In this document: one piece after another, positions 31,158 to 43,202 of the stretch
Layout: every line of letters starts with the position of its first letter
Position numbering within the stretch: position 1 is the stretch's first letter
DNA from: Phialocephala subalpina
Lineage: Eukaryota; Ascomycota; Leotiomycetes; Helotiales; Mollisiaceae
DNA length: 43,202 nt
Direction of reading: 5' to 3'
NCBI GenBank assembly: GCA_900073065.1
Contig: FJOG01000001.1
Span: forward strand, 2,921,585 to 2,964,786
Position numbers and translations under genes: made by a program
Notes under the pieces: generated by a model
The model's input: only the letters and a program-made list of their open reading frames with translations
Databases searched by the model: none
What the model was told of the DNA's origin: nothing

Positions 31158-34100
31158 TCATAGCTCTTCGATGCCGACAATTAGCTGCTCCATCTGGTCG
31201 GCGCTAGTCTCCTCTGACAAGAATCCAACAATCATATTTGATACACTTCCAAGCTTCTTCTGCCTGACCTCCATCTCCAATTCGTGTGACTTCTTCGCAG
31301 CAGTGTCCAGCACCGACTTCGGGACATGTGCAAGGCGTGCAACATTGAGGCCATACGATCGATGCGCGACGCCTTCACCAACTTCGTACAAGAAAGTAAT
31401 CTCCTCATCTCCATCATCTGCCTCGCCGCCATCGATATCAGTATCCGTTATCCGCTCCGATCCCTTATGAGCAGTGAACTTCATATGCACATTCCTCAAT
31501 TCCTTCCCCTCCTCAAATCCTCTCGCAACACCTGCCAGTGTCTGATAATGCGTAATAAACAAGCACAAACACTTCGTCTCCCTCACTACCCAATCCAGAA
31601 CCGCACCCGCAATCGCCACTCCATCATGTGTACTTGTTCCTCTTCCCAACTCATCCAAGATCACCAAAGATCGTGGAGTCGCGGATTTCAAGATATTTGA
31701 GGTCTCGGAAAGTTCGACCATGAATGTACTTTGATTCGTGAACAAGGAATCGAAAGCTCCCATTCGGGTGTAAATACCGTCCAACAGTCCCAAGGTAGCT
31801 GATTCTGCCGGGACGAAAGAACCGATTTGGGCCATGATGCAGATTAGTGCTGTCTGGCGGACGTAGCTTGATTTTCCGCCCATATTTGGGCCTGTTATCA
31901 ATAATGCTCGCGTGGAGTCTTGGGAAGTTGACAAAGAGGTGTCGTTGGGTATGTATGAGGGGATTAATTGTTCGACCATGGGATGGCGACCTCCAACGAC
32001 GCTTATTTCTGTTGAGGAGGAGAAAGTGGGCTTGGTGTAGCCGGGGAGGCGGGCGACGGTTGCGAGGGAGAGGAGACAGTCGAGGGTGCTGAGGGAGGCG
32101 ATTGCGTCGCGGAGGGGACCGTAGTGTGTGCTTATTTCTGCGAGGAAGGATTTATATGCGGTGTCGCAGGCTGCGGAGAGGGATTCTTTGTGTTGATCTC
32201 GTTCTCGAAGCATGCGGATTACTTCTGGGGTGTGGAAGCGGGATACTTTCTTGGTGCCGGAGATCTTGGCCCATGAGCCGGGGACGTTTTTGAGGTTTGT
32301 GTTGGTGACTTCGATCAGGTATTCTATGCCAGCAACTGCCACGTACTCTATCGTTTTGTGTTGGCGGAGGGTGTCTGCTGCGGCAGAGCGGTGAGCGTCG
32401 AGTTCTTGCTCAACGGCTGCGATGCCGAGTTTGTGGTCGCCGATGGCGTCCGTTTCGTGCTCTTCGCGGAAGAAGGCGTATTTGTCGTCTTTCTTGGCGG
32501 CTTCGGAGCTGATTTTGTCGAGGAAGGAGACCACGATCTCACCTATTGTGGGGAGTGAAGCGATGGCTTCCGCGATCAGTGGTGAGGTGAAGCCTGCTTC
32601 GGAGGGAGACTTGACGGTGATGTGCTCGTTGGCTATTCTCTGCAGAGTTTGGAGAGCCGCGAGAAGTTCTGAACGTGTGCATTTGCCGTAGTAGATTCGA
32701 AGGAGACTTCGTTCTAGGTCTGTTCTGATGTTGTGTAGCAATGCTTTGATCTTGTCGACCCTAGGGGTTTGGTGGCCACCTGCCAATTCTTCGACAGCTG
32801 CTACTCGCTCTTCAAGACGAGTCTTATCAAGTAAAGGCCGACCAACCCACTTTCTTAGCAGCCTCTGTCCGAAACGTGTCTGAGTCTTGTCCAGTGTCCA
32901 GAACAGACTTCCTTTCTCCGAATGATCTGTCTGGTTCTGGTAGATCTCTAAGCTGCTGAGAGTGTTGCCGTTGAGGAGCATGTGTGATCGAGCACTGAAT
33001 GATTGGAAGTACTTCGTCAAGTCGAAAACATGTTCCAGACCGTACTCCGTCATATGGATGATCATGGCAGAAAGGCAGAGCGTGACAGGTTCTGGAAGTT
33101 TGAGGACTTTCTCCAAAAGAGTCTGTTCCCTCTCATTCTGAGAACTTTGAGTTGCCTTCAACTTGTCCGCGTAGAACTGGGCAACGTGCGAGTATGCTTC
33201 AGCGGCCATAGTCTTGGCCTTCTCGACACGTTCAAGTCGTATTCGATCGCCGAATACATTGGTCGTCGAGCCGGATAGATGTTGCACGAGCTTCTCGGTC
33301 GCCTTGGTCAGATCTCCCACAATTAGAAACTCACAAGGAGCAATGTGTAGCAGTCTTGTTTCGATTTCACTCCGCATGAAGCCATCCTCGAAGGTATCGT
33401 AGATTATGTCTCCTGTCGCTGGCTGGACAGCCAGAATGCCAACATCGACTTTCTCATCAGTTCCCCAACCTTTAGCTTTCGACTCGGTGATACACAGCAG
33501 ATACCCTGTGGCGGGAGCGCCACCAGCAGGCGCATCTGTAGGCTGATCCAGTCCATCGATACCATCAATGTATGTTCCCTTCGTGTATACGTTCGTAAGC
33601 TTTCGTTCGAATGGTGCATTTCTATTGTCTCCTGCTTTCTTCAAAGCCGCCGTCTCTGTCTGACGTACAACTCCAATTTTGTGACCGGCAGCAACAAGTC
33701 TCTTTGCATGGACAGGTAGACGATGTACAGGAATACTGGCAGATGCGAAACGAGTGAGATGGGCTTCGGATAGGTCTGTGAAAGTTTAGCACTAAATCAG
33801 AAGGTCATGAGAAATAGGCAACATACGTTCGTCGTATCTATACTTTCCAGGGATACAAACGATACTCAGCTCCTTTGCAGCAGTCCTAGCATCCTCTCCA
33901 AAGAACTTGAACTTGTATCCGACTTCCACAATCAATAGAGTATCCATATGTTTCCGTTTGATATCCAGGATTTGTAGCTCTAGAGGCGTCAACTTTCCAG
34001 TCTTAGCCCCTTTCTTCTTCGTCTTGACTGGAGGTGGAGTCTCTTCTTCCTCTTCGGCTTCGCCATCCTCTCCTTCAACGAGTGCATTATCCTCGCTTGT

Positions 34101-34610
34101 CTGCCACCGTCTGCCAATCTGCTGCCCGGCCATTTTCTTCAACCATTTCCTATGCAGCTCCTCCTTTCTTGCCTTCTCTTCTGCATCGTCCTCTTCCTCC
34201 TCGGGGATCGGCCGGCTAGCAGTGACTGGACTGGACGAATACAGGTATTTCTGGGTCCTCGGAGTTATCTTCAATTTTGTTGTAGAAGGTTTCGACTTGG
34301 CAGGCTCAGCGAAGGATGCGCTTCCTCCGCTCTCATCCCCTTTCGCTTTCTTTGCTGGTCTCTCAACAGGGCCAGTATTCTCGCCATTTGAATTGTCCGT
34401 CAGAACTCTCTTCAGCGAGGCTCTCTTAGCAGCTCGTATGTTCTCATCGTCGCTGTCGGCATCATAAATATTCGCGTTGGAATCCTTCCTTGTGAGTGGC
34501 GAAGATTGCGATGGCTGGGACAACGCAGTTCCATTGGGAGTCGACTTGGGGGTGAAGAAGCTGGAGATAGATTTCTGGCCTTTGCTCTGCGAGGGAGTTG
34601 GCTTTCCCAT
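31158..34610 (-). CDS. MSH3: DNA mismatch repair protein MSH3
   Basis: Two exons, 34610-33827 and 33775-31158, joined over a 51-nt intron; 1133 residues, the usual MSH3 size. The N-terminus has a PCNA-interacting box, Q12-K-S-I-S-S-F-F19, within a disordered basic/acidic region. The mismatch-binding MutS I domain follows ([18 protein letters not shown], then [14 protein letters not shown] rebuilt across the intron). The ATPase has Walker A GPNMGGKS at about 890-897 and Walker [13 protein letters not shown] near 965. With MSH2 it forms MutS-beta, which binds insertion/deletion loops in nuclear DNA. The spacing of motifs and the RYDE..L..A block favour MSH3 over MSH6. Intact, tail to tail with the zinc finger gene. 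Confidence 0.95.
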
Positions 34611-34799
34611 CTTGATGCTCGATGTCTTTAGGTCATGGATGTCTTGGTTGATGTGTCGAGGAGACGCGACGGGACGCGTTAAGAGATCTCATTATGTCAG
34701 CAAGAATCGGGATGAAAGCGCTATAATTTTAGCGACCGCGCACTAATTTTCAGGGGCCATCGCTAGACCTTCAGTATTTCATTTCCCTTAACCTTCTCA

Positions 34800-35280
34800 T
34801 TCTAAATTTCATTCGATTATATTTATACAACTTGTTTTATTATCTTTTAAATTATAATATATATTTTAAAATTTATTTGAAGTAATTATATTTTTATTTT
34901 TATTATTTTATTAAAATTTTAAAGTTTTAATATAAATAAAAATATAAAATAAATTATTTTTAGTTTTTAAAATCTTATAAACGATTTATTATTATAAATT
35001 TTTTTTATAAAATTTTTTATTTTCTTATAAAAATTATTAAAAAATAATTATATTAAAAAAAATTTCAAATATAATTTTTTTTAATATTTTTAATATTTTT
35101 AATATTTTTAATATTTTATTTATAATATATATAATATTATTTTTATAATTGAAATTAAATTAATTATTTAATATATTATTTAATATCGATTTAAATATTT
35201 ATTTCATTTTGATTATAAGGCTTTTATTTAGCTTAATAATACCTTAATAATATTAAGGAAATTCTCCGATATATATAAAG
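34800..35280. repeat. AT-only tract with short tandem repeats
   Basis: About 480 bases consist almost wholly of A and T, in sharp contrast to the balanced flanks. Within it a 10-base unit like TAATATTTTT is repeated about four times at 35081-35118. The composition is typical of heavily RIP-mutated DNA or of an AT-rich isochore block in ascomycetes. The 5' edge begins just upstream of MSH3. Confidence 0.8.
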
Positions 35281-36609
35281 TAAGATAATTTCTATTTCGA
35301 GCTGCGAAATCGATATCCGAATGAGGTTACCAAAGGGCACAAGGGAACAAATATATGTATATTCGGCCTTACCACAAGGGTATTATCACAATTAGAGACA
35401 TAGTTGGGAGCTTGCATTGCTATATATGTGTTAACTTCCGGCATCTCTAGGTTTTTCTCTGGTCTCAGATTCTTGGCGAGCTTCTTTGCCAAACATTCAA
35501 TTAGAATTATTTATATCTGCTGTCATGGCCCTCATTCCAGGTTCTGACTTTACAGAAAAGCTCCTTGCACCATAATATTCCCACGTACCTAGCAAACTTC
35601 AGGCAATCATTAATCGAGTAATGATGCAGTCCGTCATTATCACCTTCTTCCTGGCCTTGTTGAAACTTGCTGAATCCAGTTCTTTTTACACAGCTACCTG
35701 GACTATATCTGATGGAGCTATCATCCATGGGGTAAATAGCCTCTTATTACCAACCGCTCTCGGTACCGGAAATGCTGATATTGCCGTAGTTCAACAGCAT
35801 AATGCTCGTGCACCTACAGTACAGAGGAGCAGACGTTGCTCGTATTTGGTCAAGCCTTGAGCCTGCGGACGACAGCAAGGTATTCCAAGCGGCGATTGAC
35901 TCATCTGGGACTGACTTTTCCTAGATGTTTTACCCTGAGTATTGCTGCAAGTACGTCTCCAGTTACCTATGTTGAGATACTTCAAAATAAAGGCAATGCG
36001 CTAAGTACTTGCAGCAACGAAACTGAGCTTCCGATGATGTTCCCATACACAAAAGGTAAGTCTCAAGTATGAACAACTGAGCAGAAAGAGGCTGACCAAT
36101 TGGAAGTCGATACTTCGGACAGAAATATTCGCCACGTTCTTCTACGACTGGACCGATGATAGCTTTCGGAACTTTTGGAGTTTGACACAAAATCCTCAAG
36201 GCCTTCTCCAGAGGTTAGGCTTGGTGGCGTGGCTGGACAGCAGGTTATGAAAATATTTTCAATCTCCGCATGAGTTGCAGACACTGACTTACGTTTTGCA
36301 GGATTAAACTACACCAGAGTCAGTCTCTTTCCGCACTGGAGATCCCCTGTAAAGAATGCCGACTATTAGCGTTTACCCTGCTATCTACTGATAAATATCA
36401 AAAGTTTGTGACATACGTCTGACGTATCGAGCTGTTCAAAGCAGAGCCCGCGGCCCGTGGTGGAATTCATGTGATTACTCAACGTGGACTAGGTAGGCAA
36501 TCTAAAGAACCGAGAGTAGAGCAATCTTACAAAATAAATTGGTTAGAATTAAGACTGAGCGCCGAGAATTGATGGTCCTAGTTAGCGGTACACCTATGTA
36601 TCTGATGAC
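35281..36609. other. Region with degenerate coding-like fragments
   Basis: No intact gene. On the plus strand a fragment starting MQSVIITFFLALLKLAESSS (35621) looks like a signal peptide and goes on with DGAIIHGVNSLLLPTALGTG; ADVARIWSSLEPADD is found in another frame nearby. GTAAGT at about 36056 and further AG/GT pairs suggest a former intron-containing secreted-protein gene. Frames are interrupted and I cannot assign a family. Confidence 0.3.
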
Positions 36610-39600
36610 TTAGGCTAAAACTAGTCGATATGTGCATACTTGGAAAGGACCCAAATCCACTTCGAACTTGCCATCGTTGAAAGGAATTTCCTCCTCATCA
36701 TCCTCTAGAATATTCGTCTTGAAAATCTTGCTGAGCGGCCAAGTCGTCCCAATGGTCCCTCTCCCACGGCCCCCTAAGGAATCATAAACACGGATAATAA
36801 CACTTTTTGCGTGCCTCCTCGGCAGTTCACCCAAACTAACACCCACATCATCCTCGCCCCTCTTGACAGTGTCAAGGACTAGGTTATCGTCGCCCTTCAG
36901 GATGATCTGGAAGGAAGCCAGACAAGACTCCTTAGATGTAGACATGAGTTTGAGTGGGTTGTTGAAGTTAAAGGCCGCCCGAACGGTCTGGGCTCCTAAT
37001 TCACCTTCGTGTGGCATGATAGCCCAGCGAATGCGATGAAGTCCCATGTCAGCTGTATCATCTGGAGCTTTTGGTGAGCGGAGTAAGGACAGTCGCATTA
37101 CGTTGCCAACTGTAGCGAAGCCATACTTGCTGTCGTTAAGGATTGAAACACCGTATTTGTACTCAGAAAGGTCCACGAATTTATGACAGCAGACTTCGAA
37201 TTTAGCCATATCCCATCTAAAGGGACTATTAGCTCTTATAACCTAAAGAGATCTGTAGAGTAATGAAATGCTTACGAGGTATTGTAATGAGTCGGTCTCT
37301 TTACGATACCGAATTGTGTCTCGTAGGATGCCTCTGTGTTCCGCACATTAACGGGGAATTCTACTTTAAGGAACTTCATAGTTTCGTGCCAGTCAACCTC
37401 AGCTGCACATTCAACATAAGATTGCTGGCCATCTCCATCAAAGGCAGCAGATAGTGTAATGGTCGATCGGATTGAGCTGACGTCGCTTATCTTGGTCTCG
37501 GTAACCACACTAACACGGTATGGCTTATTTTCTAGAATAGAGGTGGTTGATGCAGATAACTCCTGGCGTGTTTCGAGGTGATACACCTCGACATCCCATG
37601 CCTGCCAATACATAGGCTTGTCGTCAAAGATGACAAACTTGTTAGCCTTGCCGGAGAGGACTTCCCGCTTCGCCCTTCGGTCATAGAGAGAGCTGATATA
37701 GCCATCCTCCACAGTTAGTGAGAGCTGGCTACTCTGCAACTGGAAAACACCATGGGAGACCTCGTGAATGGTCACAAGCTTTTCGTTCCGTGATGTGCTG
37801 ACCTCTTCTACGGAAAGTAAGTTACCACTGCCACGGGCTATAATAGCTTCATTCTCGGAGAGCTCGATGATTTCTTGCCGAGGCCATGGCAGAGTATTTA
37901 GAGCCACAAGATTCTGGAGGCTCCTGTTTGAATCGGTTCCAATATATCTGAGGCCGAGGACGGGGTAGATTTGTTGCAGTAAGCTGAATCCAATTTTGTA
38001 GACATTGTCATAAATCTGCGAGTACAGTTAGGCGACCTTATTGTCCTTTTACCGCCAAAGACACTTACTTGGTCTGAGTCGTCATAGCACATCTTAATCG
38101 CACTTCCCGGAAGGCAATCATGAAATTGACACAACAATACACCCTCCCACATTTCGTCAAGTTCCGCCTTGGGGTACTGATACGAGCTATTCTGGATCGA
38201 AGCGATCGTCGCCAGGAGTTCAATGTCCCTCAACAGGAACTCAGAATTACGATTATTCGCCTTGGTTTTGGCCTGGGTGGTATACACACCACGATGCAGC
38301 TCGAAATAAAGCTCGCCGTGCCAGGTGACAAGAGAATTGGCTTTCTCCTCCAATTTGTCGAAGAAATCTTCCACTGTGGCTCCAGAATGAACCCGAGGAA
38401 CCTGGCCAACTGTATTCGACATTCCTCGAAGTCGTCGAAGCCTCTCCAAGTGCCGCCAAGTTGGGCCTCCACCACCGTCGCCCTTTCCGAACTATTCAAA
38501 TTTTGCTATCAGTACAGGTCTCGTGCTAATAGTTTCCAAAACGAAGGGAATTTTGAAGCTATTGAGCACCTACCGCAATAAGAGCAGTATTGTCCTGGTC
38601 CAGAGACTTGTGATTTGAGATGCTTCGTTTGATATCGCCAAAGCTAGCTTCCGCGCAATATGTCTTAGCTGGAGGAATATGACAAATTACCTGGCTTCCG
38701 TCAAGAGCCACCCTAGTTTAATCCAAGAATTAGCAATCGTTCTTGCAAGCTGATGACCCAGCCTTGCGGCCCCAAATTGAAGTCTTAAAAGGCGACTTCC
38801 AATTTCTGCTTTACATACCAGTTGAACGTTGTGTGCGGGAAGTCATTGACACTGTTAAAGCATGGCTTCTGGGTGAGGAAACGGGCCATACCAGCCTGCC
38901 TGCAAAGTTGCGGAAGCTGGCTTGAGAAGCCAAACGAGTCGGGAAGCCAGCATGTCGTGGAACGGAATCCAAAGTTGCTTTCGAAGAACCGTTGGCCATA
39001 CAAGAACTGCCGAACTAAGGACTCGCCGCTTGGCAGGTTTGTATCATGCTCGATCCAGCAACCTCCTACCGGATGGAACTGCCCTGCCTTGACTTTCGAC
39101 TTGACTCGCTCCCAGGTGTAGGGATAATCCTCCTTAAGCCATTTGAACTATCCAGGGAGGTTAGTGATTGTTTTGCCTTCTTAGACAGTTGTCCGCTTTA
39201 CTCCTAGCAGAGACCTTTTGATGGAGGATTCAGAAAATTTGGTCCGATCAACCACGTACCTGCTGAGCCTGTGAACACGCAAAATTCAGTTCTGTATACC
39301 TATCCATCAAATCGCATTGGTTAGACCATGACCGGACCACCTTTCGCTTTGTCTCTGCCCATGGCCACAGCCAACAGGTGTCAATGTGACAATGGCCGAT
39401 TGCAACCACACTTGGCTTCTTATCAATGAAGCTGTTATAGACCTTCTCCGAGTTAATTTCCGTACCGAGAAACTCCTCTGCAATCTTCCGGCATCTTGAT
39501 ATGGAGCTCTTGTCTGCCACATTGAACATGTCGATTATTCTTGTCGCCACATTCAGCGCCTCATGCTGTTCCCAAGAATCTTCGGGAAGCTCAAGGGCTG

Positions 39601-40374
39601 CGTCGTGTATGATCTCAAAATCTACGTGAAGCATCCGAGCTTGCATGTTTGGTGCAACGAGCTCCGCTTTTGAAAGCGTAAAATGCTTGTTTGGATCAGG
39701 AGGCTGAATCGAGTCGCCCCCTGCGTTATTCTTGAAAATTGGCCTCCCCGGGCCATTCCCAAACATACCATTGCAGGCCATTTCAATGTACAGAAGATGT
39801 TCCTTGCCGTCCTTGAAAGAATCTGGCAAAATCCACTCAATACGCTCTCCCCGCCCAGTTAGGCCCTGAAGAGGGTCACCCTTCTCGGACCAGACCGTTG
39901 CTTCATTATCACAGTCCCAATGTAGCTCAATGTGCGTTTCTTCTTCACACATCTCCTCGGGAACTTTGAGATAGGCCTTGAACCAATGAGTCGTCCAAGA
40001 GGGCCCAAAAGACTGGCCGGTGTGAGCATCCTCATAACTGTTTGACTTGTCTGTGGCATCCTTGAAAGTCGGACGAGTCGTGCCTGGGGCATGCCATACG
40101 GACAATTTGATATTTTCAGGTCCAGAGTATACGCCATCATTCAGAGCCCTGCCGCAGTAGATCAGTATCTTCAGCTATGCTCTAGAATTTCTGGGAGTCC
40201 TCACACTAGGAGGTTGGCCTTCTCCCATTGCCCTGGAGTGAAGAAGTTCGCTAAGCGCTTCTTGTAGATGCTGGTGATGCGCTTGCCCACGGGACCCAAG
40301 GCCCGTAATGGATACACGTTTGTTGCAATTGTTCGTTCCTGACCACTCGGAGCGGCGACTTCATGAGAGCACAT
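36610..40374 (-). CDS. AMS1: Alpha-mannosidase, GH38, Ams1 type
   Basis: Seven exons: 40374-40205, 40148-39260, 39147-38819, 38712-38574, 38491-38069, 38015-37276 and 37225-36610, giving 1101 residues, close to yeast Ams1. All six introns (50-112 nt) keep frame. GH38 signatures: [15 protein letters not shown] (metal-binding His and Asp), [15 protein letters not shown] (the Asp of DSFGFS is the expected nucleophile) and [11 protein letters not shown] rebuilt across the fourth intron, followed by the helical domain [11 protein letters not shown]. The N-terminus ([33 protein letters not shown]) is that of the Ams1/class IIC group. No signal peptide, as expected: Ams1 reaches the vacuole by the Cvt/autophagy route and trims free oligomannose. 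Intact. Confidence 0.93.
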
Positions 40375-41172
40375 TCTGACGATTTATGGGAGAGTGTTGC
40401 GAGAGCGTGGTGTATATGTGGCCGCGACTCCTCCATCTTTTAGAGAACTTCGCTCAGTTTTCATGGGTGTTCTGTCGGTACAAGACTGCCCCCACCCTTC
40501 AAAAGTCGCCTTTCAAAATTGCTTCGCGGTCACCCGCTCCATCTGTACACGAGCTTTTGCAATGTCAAATTATTCTCCACAATGTTGCATTATTGGGGGT
40601 ATAGCGCTTGTTACTGGGGATTAGCATTCGGCTAAAATAGCAGTGTGGGGTGCGGAGCCTGATAAGATACAACAGCGGTGACAGCTCAGAGCGGTGATTC
40701 ATTCCCTTTCAAGAATCCACCGAGATTGGTCGATTTAGGGAATTTTCAACGCGGAGTTGCAGTAAGCACATCCTTGCACCTGGCAGCTCGGGTCACTAGC
40801 CAAAAAAAAAAAAAAAAACTTATTGTAAGCCCAGAGGCAGATGCCTCGGACTATATAATAAATATTGAAGGCTCTGGTCGATTATCTCCTCAGCGATGGA
40901 AGTGAATTTTAGCATCTTGGCCGTAGGAACACTAAAGTTGATCGCTAAAACAGTATGGTATTCAGGGAGTGGATCGCTAAACTTCCAGGCTCTCAAGCGC
41001 TGAAGGACCCCTAACCTAAGGGTTTCGCGCTAGAATTCACAAGCGAATCCGTTGAGGGAATAATGAACAAAACAAAGCATCGCCCCTTCATCACCTTCCC
41101 ATCCCCACACATCCCTATTGCGGCATACCGGAAACCAAACAATGAGCTTGTTCCAACAGAAGACCGAGCTTT
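40375..41172. other. Region between the alpha-mannosidase start and the MFS 3' end
   Basis: No gene supported. Holds the mannosidase promoter. A run of 17 A lies at 40802-40818, and a GATAAG motif, the core of fungal GATA-factor sites, is present at about 40662. The latter would fit nitrogen control but single copies are weak evidence. Confidence 0.35.
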
Positions 41173-43084
41173 TTAGTACACGTATCTAAAGTTGACATTT
41201 TTCTATTGCGCCGTGTTAGCAGATTGCTCCCTGGAATAATAGTAGAGACGCAGCTCACCCTGTCAGTCACGTCCTCGAAGGACTGTGTAAACAAAGCATC
41301 CGCCACCGCTTCACCTCGTGCGATCTTTCCGTCTCGTTTCTTGTTCTGCCAGATATAGTAGGTCCGAAGTGCGAATAATGTCACCTCCAGCAGCACGAAG
41401 CAACCTAGAATGATGGCCAATGCAAGGAAATAGCGTGGGGCATCTTTGGAGCGGAATACCTGGGGTCCGATAGCATTGCCGGTCGCCCAGAACACAAAGT
41501 TGACTGCAATAACAACGCTCTTCTTCGTCTGGCCGGCTACGTTCCGGGTGACGAGTGACAGCGCAAGTCCAGCACAAGCCCAGAATGAAATCATGATGTA
41601 GTACGCAAACAGCAAACCCACACGTTTGCCGACTTCGAACGGAACGAGCAGTAGCACAATAGTACCGGCGATGGTGGGCACAACGGATGCCATCATTGCC
41701 AAGATGGTCTGGTGGAAGCGTTTGTCGACCCAGACAGCAGACAGCATGGCGGTGATCTGAATGACACCGGATACCATCTGTAATAGCTGGGTTTGCCAGG
41801 TTGAGTATCCGAAGGACTTGATGATGATGTTGGCAAAAGCGCCAAGGCCGCCCGACGGAAGGGTTATGAAAAGCTGGATGAGGGCAATACCATACACTAC
41901 GGCACAGGTCAACCTCGGATGAAGGCCTTTTGGAAAAGTCACTTACCCTGCGGGTCACACATGGCGTCCCATACCTGGTCTTTGCGGAACTTGCGGTTCT
42001 GGACACCTGTACGGTTCTCACGAACACGCTCAATCATTAACTTCTTGTCTTCCTCACTGAAGCAGTGGGCTTTCATGGGAGAGTCGGGCATCCAATACAC
42101 TACAAAAGCACCCCAAAAGACGGTGATGATGCCGTAGGTCATGAAAAGTGCCTGCCACGACGCGATGGGAGCAGTTTGGGGAACAAATGAGAACCCGAAG
42201 GCCAAAAGACTGCCAATTATCTGCTGAACCCCGTTCATCATGTACCTGACACTCCTTTAGTATGATACCCTAACACATTTCGGATATTTTCTGCGAAGAT
42301 GAACATACCACTACTCATCCAATTAGCACTGTAAAAAGTCATTTTTGGAGAGAGAGCTCCGGGGCAGGGAGCTGTCTAGGGAGCAAACGGATATCATGCA
42401 GCTCCGGAGCTCCCACAGAAAAAAACAGCAAATTAGTATGGAAATAAGACGTACGTAGATGACAGTACCAGCTTGCTCTTCTCGCTTGTACCAGATACTT
42501 GACAGGAGGACGAAGGCTGGTTGGGAGGTAGCCTCAAAAGCACCGAGTAGACCTCGAAGCACGACCAATCCGACAAAGTTCTTCATCGCTGCGTGAAGGG
42601 CAAGGGTAATGCCCCATAAGATGATGTTGATGCCGAGCCATTTGGCAATACGAACCCGCTGGATGATATAATTTTCTGGATACTCGACGATCAGAATCAC
42701 GATGTAAATGATAGTTGTCAGCCACGAATACTATTGTCTGCGTTAGTAGTCCGGGCATTTCACTAGCCGAGTTTCGGGCCAAACACTTACCTGTTGACCT
42801 TTCAGATGGGTATCGTCGATAATGCCCATGATGGAGGCAAAAGACATCGTCCCCTTATCCAGCGTCTGGATGAAGTAGGTACAGACCATGATGGCTAGGA
42901 CGCGCTTGTCGATCAGTCGCTTGAGGCGCTTGTTGGTCACTTCGTCGATTTCGACGATTGTCTCGCTGGCATACTGGGCCACCTCCTTGTCAACGAGATC
43001 GTGGTTCACAAGTCCCTTCTTCGGAAACTCATCCTCGACCACTTCGGGGGCATGAGTAATGTCAGTCATTTTGGCTTGGTCCAT
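41173..43084 (-). CDS. MFS transporter, Dal5/allantoate permease type
   Basis: Six exons: 43084-42791, 42730-42455, 42310-42309, 42245-41947, 41896-41259 and 41202-41173; 512 residues. The third exon is only 2 nt (TG); it makes the W of TVIYWYMMNGVQQIIG, the family consensus, and no single intron between 42455 and 42245 keeps frame. Twelve membrane segments are visible, starting VLAIMVCTYFIQTLDKGTMSFASIMGI, with the usual R-E-E-Q before the W-Y. The end (EDVTDRKNVNFRYVY) is also diagnostic and needs the last intron. The anion:cation symporter family imports allantoate, nicotinate, pantothenate and related acids with protons at the plasma membrane; the substrate here cannot be named. An ATG at 43069 is an alternative start. 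Confidence 0.88.
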
Positions 43085-43202
43085 GGCTCTAGATAGACGG
43101 TGATGGTGTAGAGAGTCCTTGCAGCGTCACGCCCAGCCGTGAGCCAACAGCAGAGGATCGAAAGCTTTATGCGATTCCATGGCCCACGGAATGGCATCTC
43201 GA

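Noticed and set aside
40802..40818. Run of 17 A
   Set aside because: A simple homopolymer; no retroposed gene or target duplication is visible beside it.
1..43202. CRISPR arrays, rRNA genes, intact tRNAs
   Set aside because: None seen; the window is eukaryotic and shows no direct-repeat/spacer pattern or rRNA sequence.

Overview
The window looks like nuclear DNA of a filamentous ascomycete (Pezizomycotina, possibly Leotiomycetes; the class is a guess). Genes carry many short GT-AG introns of about 45-115 nt with CTNAN branch points. Leaders are pyrimidine-rich, 2EXR genes occur in tandem, and one tract at 34.8-35.3 kb is almost pure A+T. All gene models below were spliced by hand from the sequence.

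Layout, left half (1-24.6 kb), an accessory-type region: a flavin monooxygenase fused to a DUF6314-like domain (1.0-3.6 kb); a very large secreted modular protein with a signal peptide, at least twelve cysteine-pair modules, PRIF-type hydrophobic segments and dibasic sites (4.5-8.6 kb); three adjacent 2EXR genes, the third broken (9.8-13.3 kb); a small hydrophilic repeat protein (13.4-13.8 kb); an SDR oxidoreductase (14.6-15.7 kb); a minus-strand gene built from microexons (16.2-17.2 kb); an SDR pseudogene (17.7-18.4 kb); an assembly gap (18.76-19.23 kb); a single-pass mucin-like membrane protein whose frame is cut by a CAA-to-TAA-type stop (19.4-20.4 kb); the 3' half of a terpene synthase (21.2-21.7 kb); a small four-cysteine secreted protein (22.0-22.5 kb); and a GliK-like gamma-glutamylcyclotransferase with a membrane segment (22.9-23.9 kb).

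Right half, mostly conserved genes: an aldo-keto reductase pseudogene (24.6-25.4 kb), the beta subunit of Rab geranylgeranyltransferase (25.7-27.0 kb), a C2H2-like zinc finger protein with a long leader (29.0-30.8 kb), the mismatch-repair protein MSH3 (31.2-34.6 kb), the AT-rich tract, a GH38 alpha-mannosidase of the Ams1 type (36.6-40.4 kb) and a Dal5-type MFS transporter (41.2-43.1 kb).

The most unusual object is the gene at 16.2-17.2 kb. Five successive exons are exactly 3 nt long and two are 9 nt, all in phase 0, each flanked by AG and GTAAG and separated by introns of 63-71 nt. The spliced product is a roughly 105-residue protein with a hydrophobic N-terminal segment and six cysteines, and the stop codon lies directly after the last acceptor. 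An independent 2-nt exon is needed to keep the MFS gene in frame, so this genome seems able to use extremely short exons. The second standout is the 4 kb modular secreted protein. Several decayed biosynthetic genes (terpene synthase, SDR, AKR) near a live SDR, FMO and GGCT suggest, as inference only, an eroded secondary-metabolite locus.
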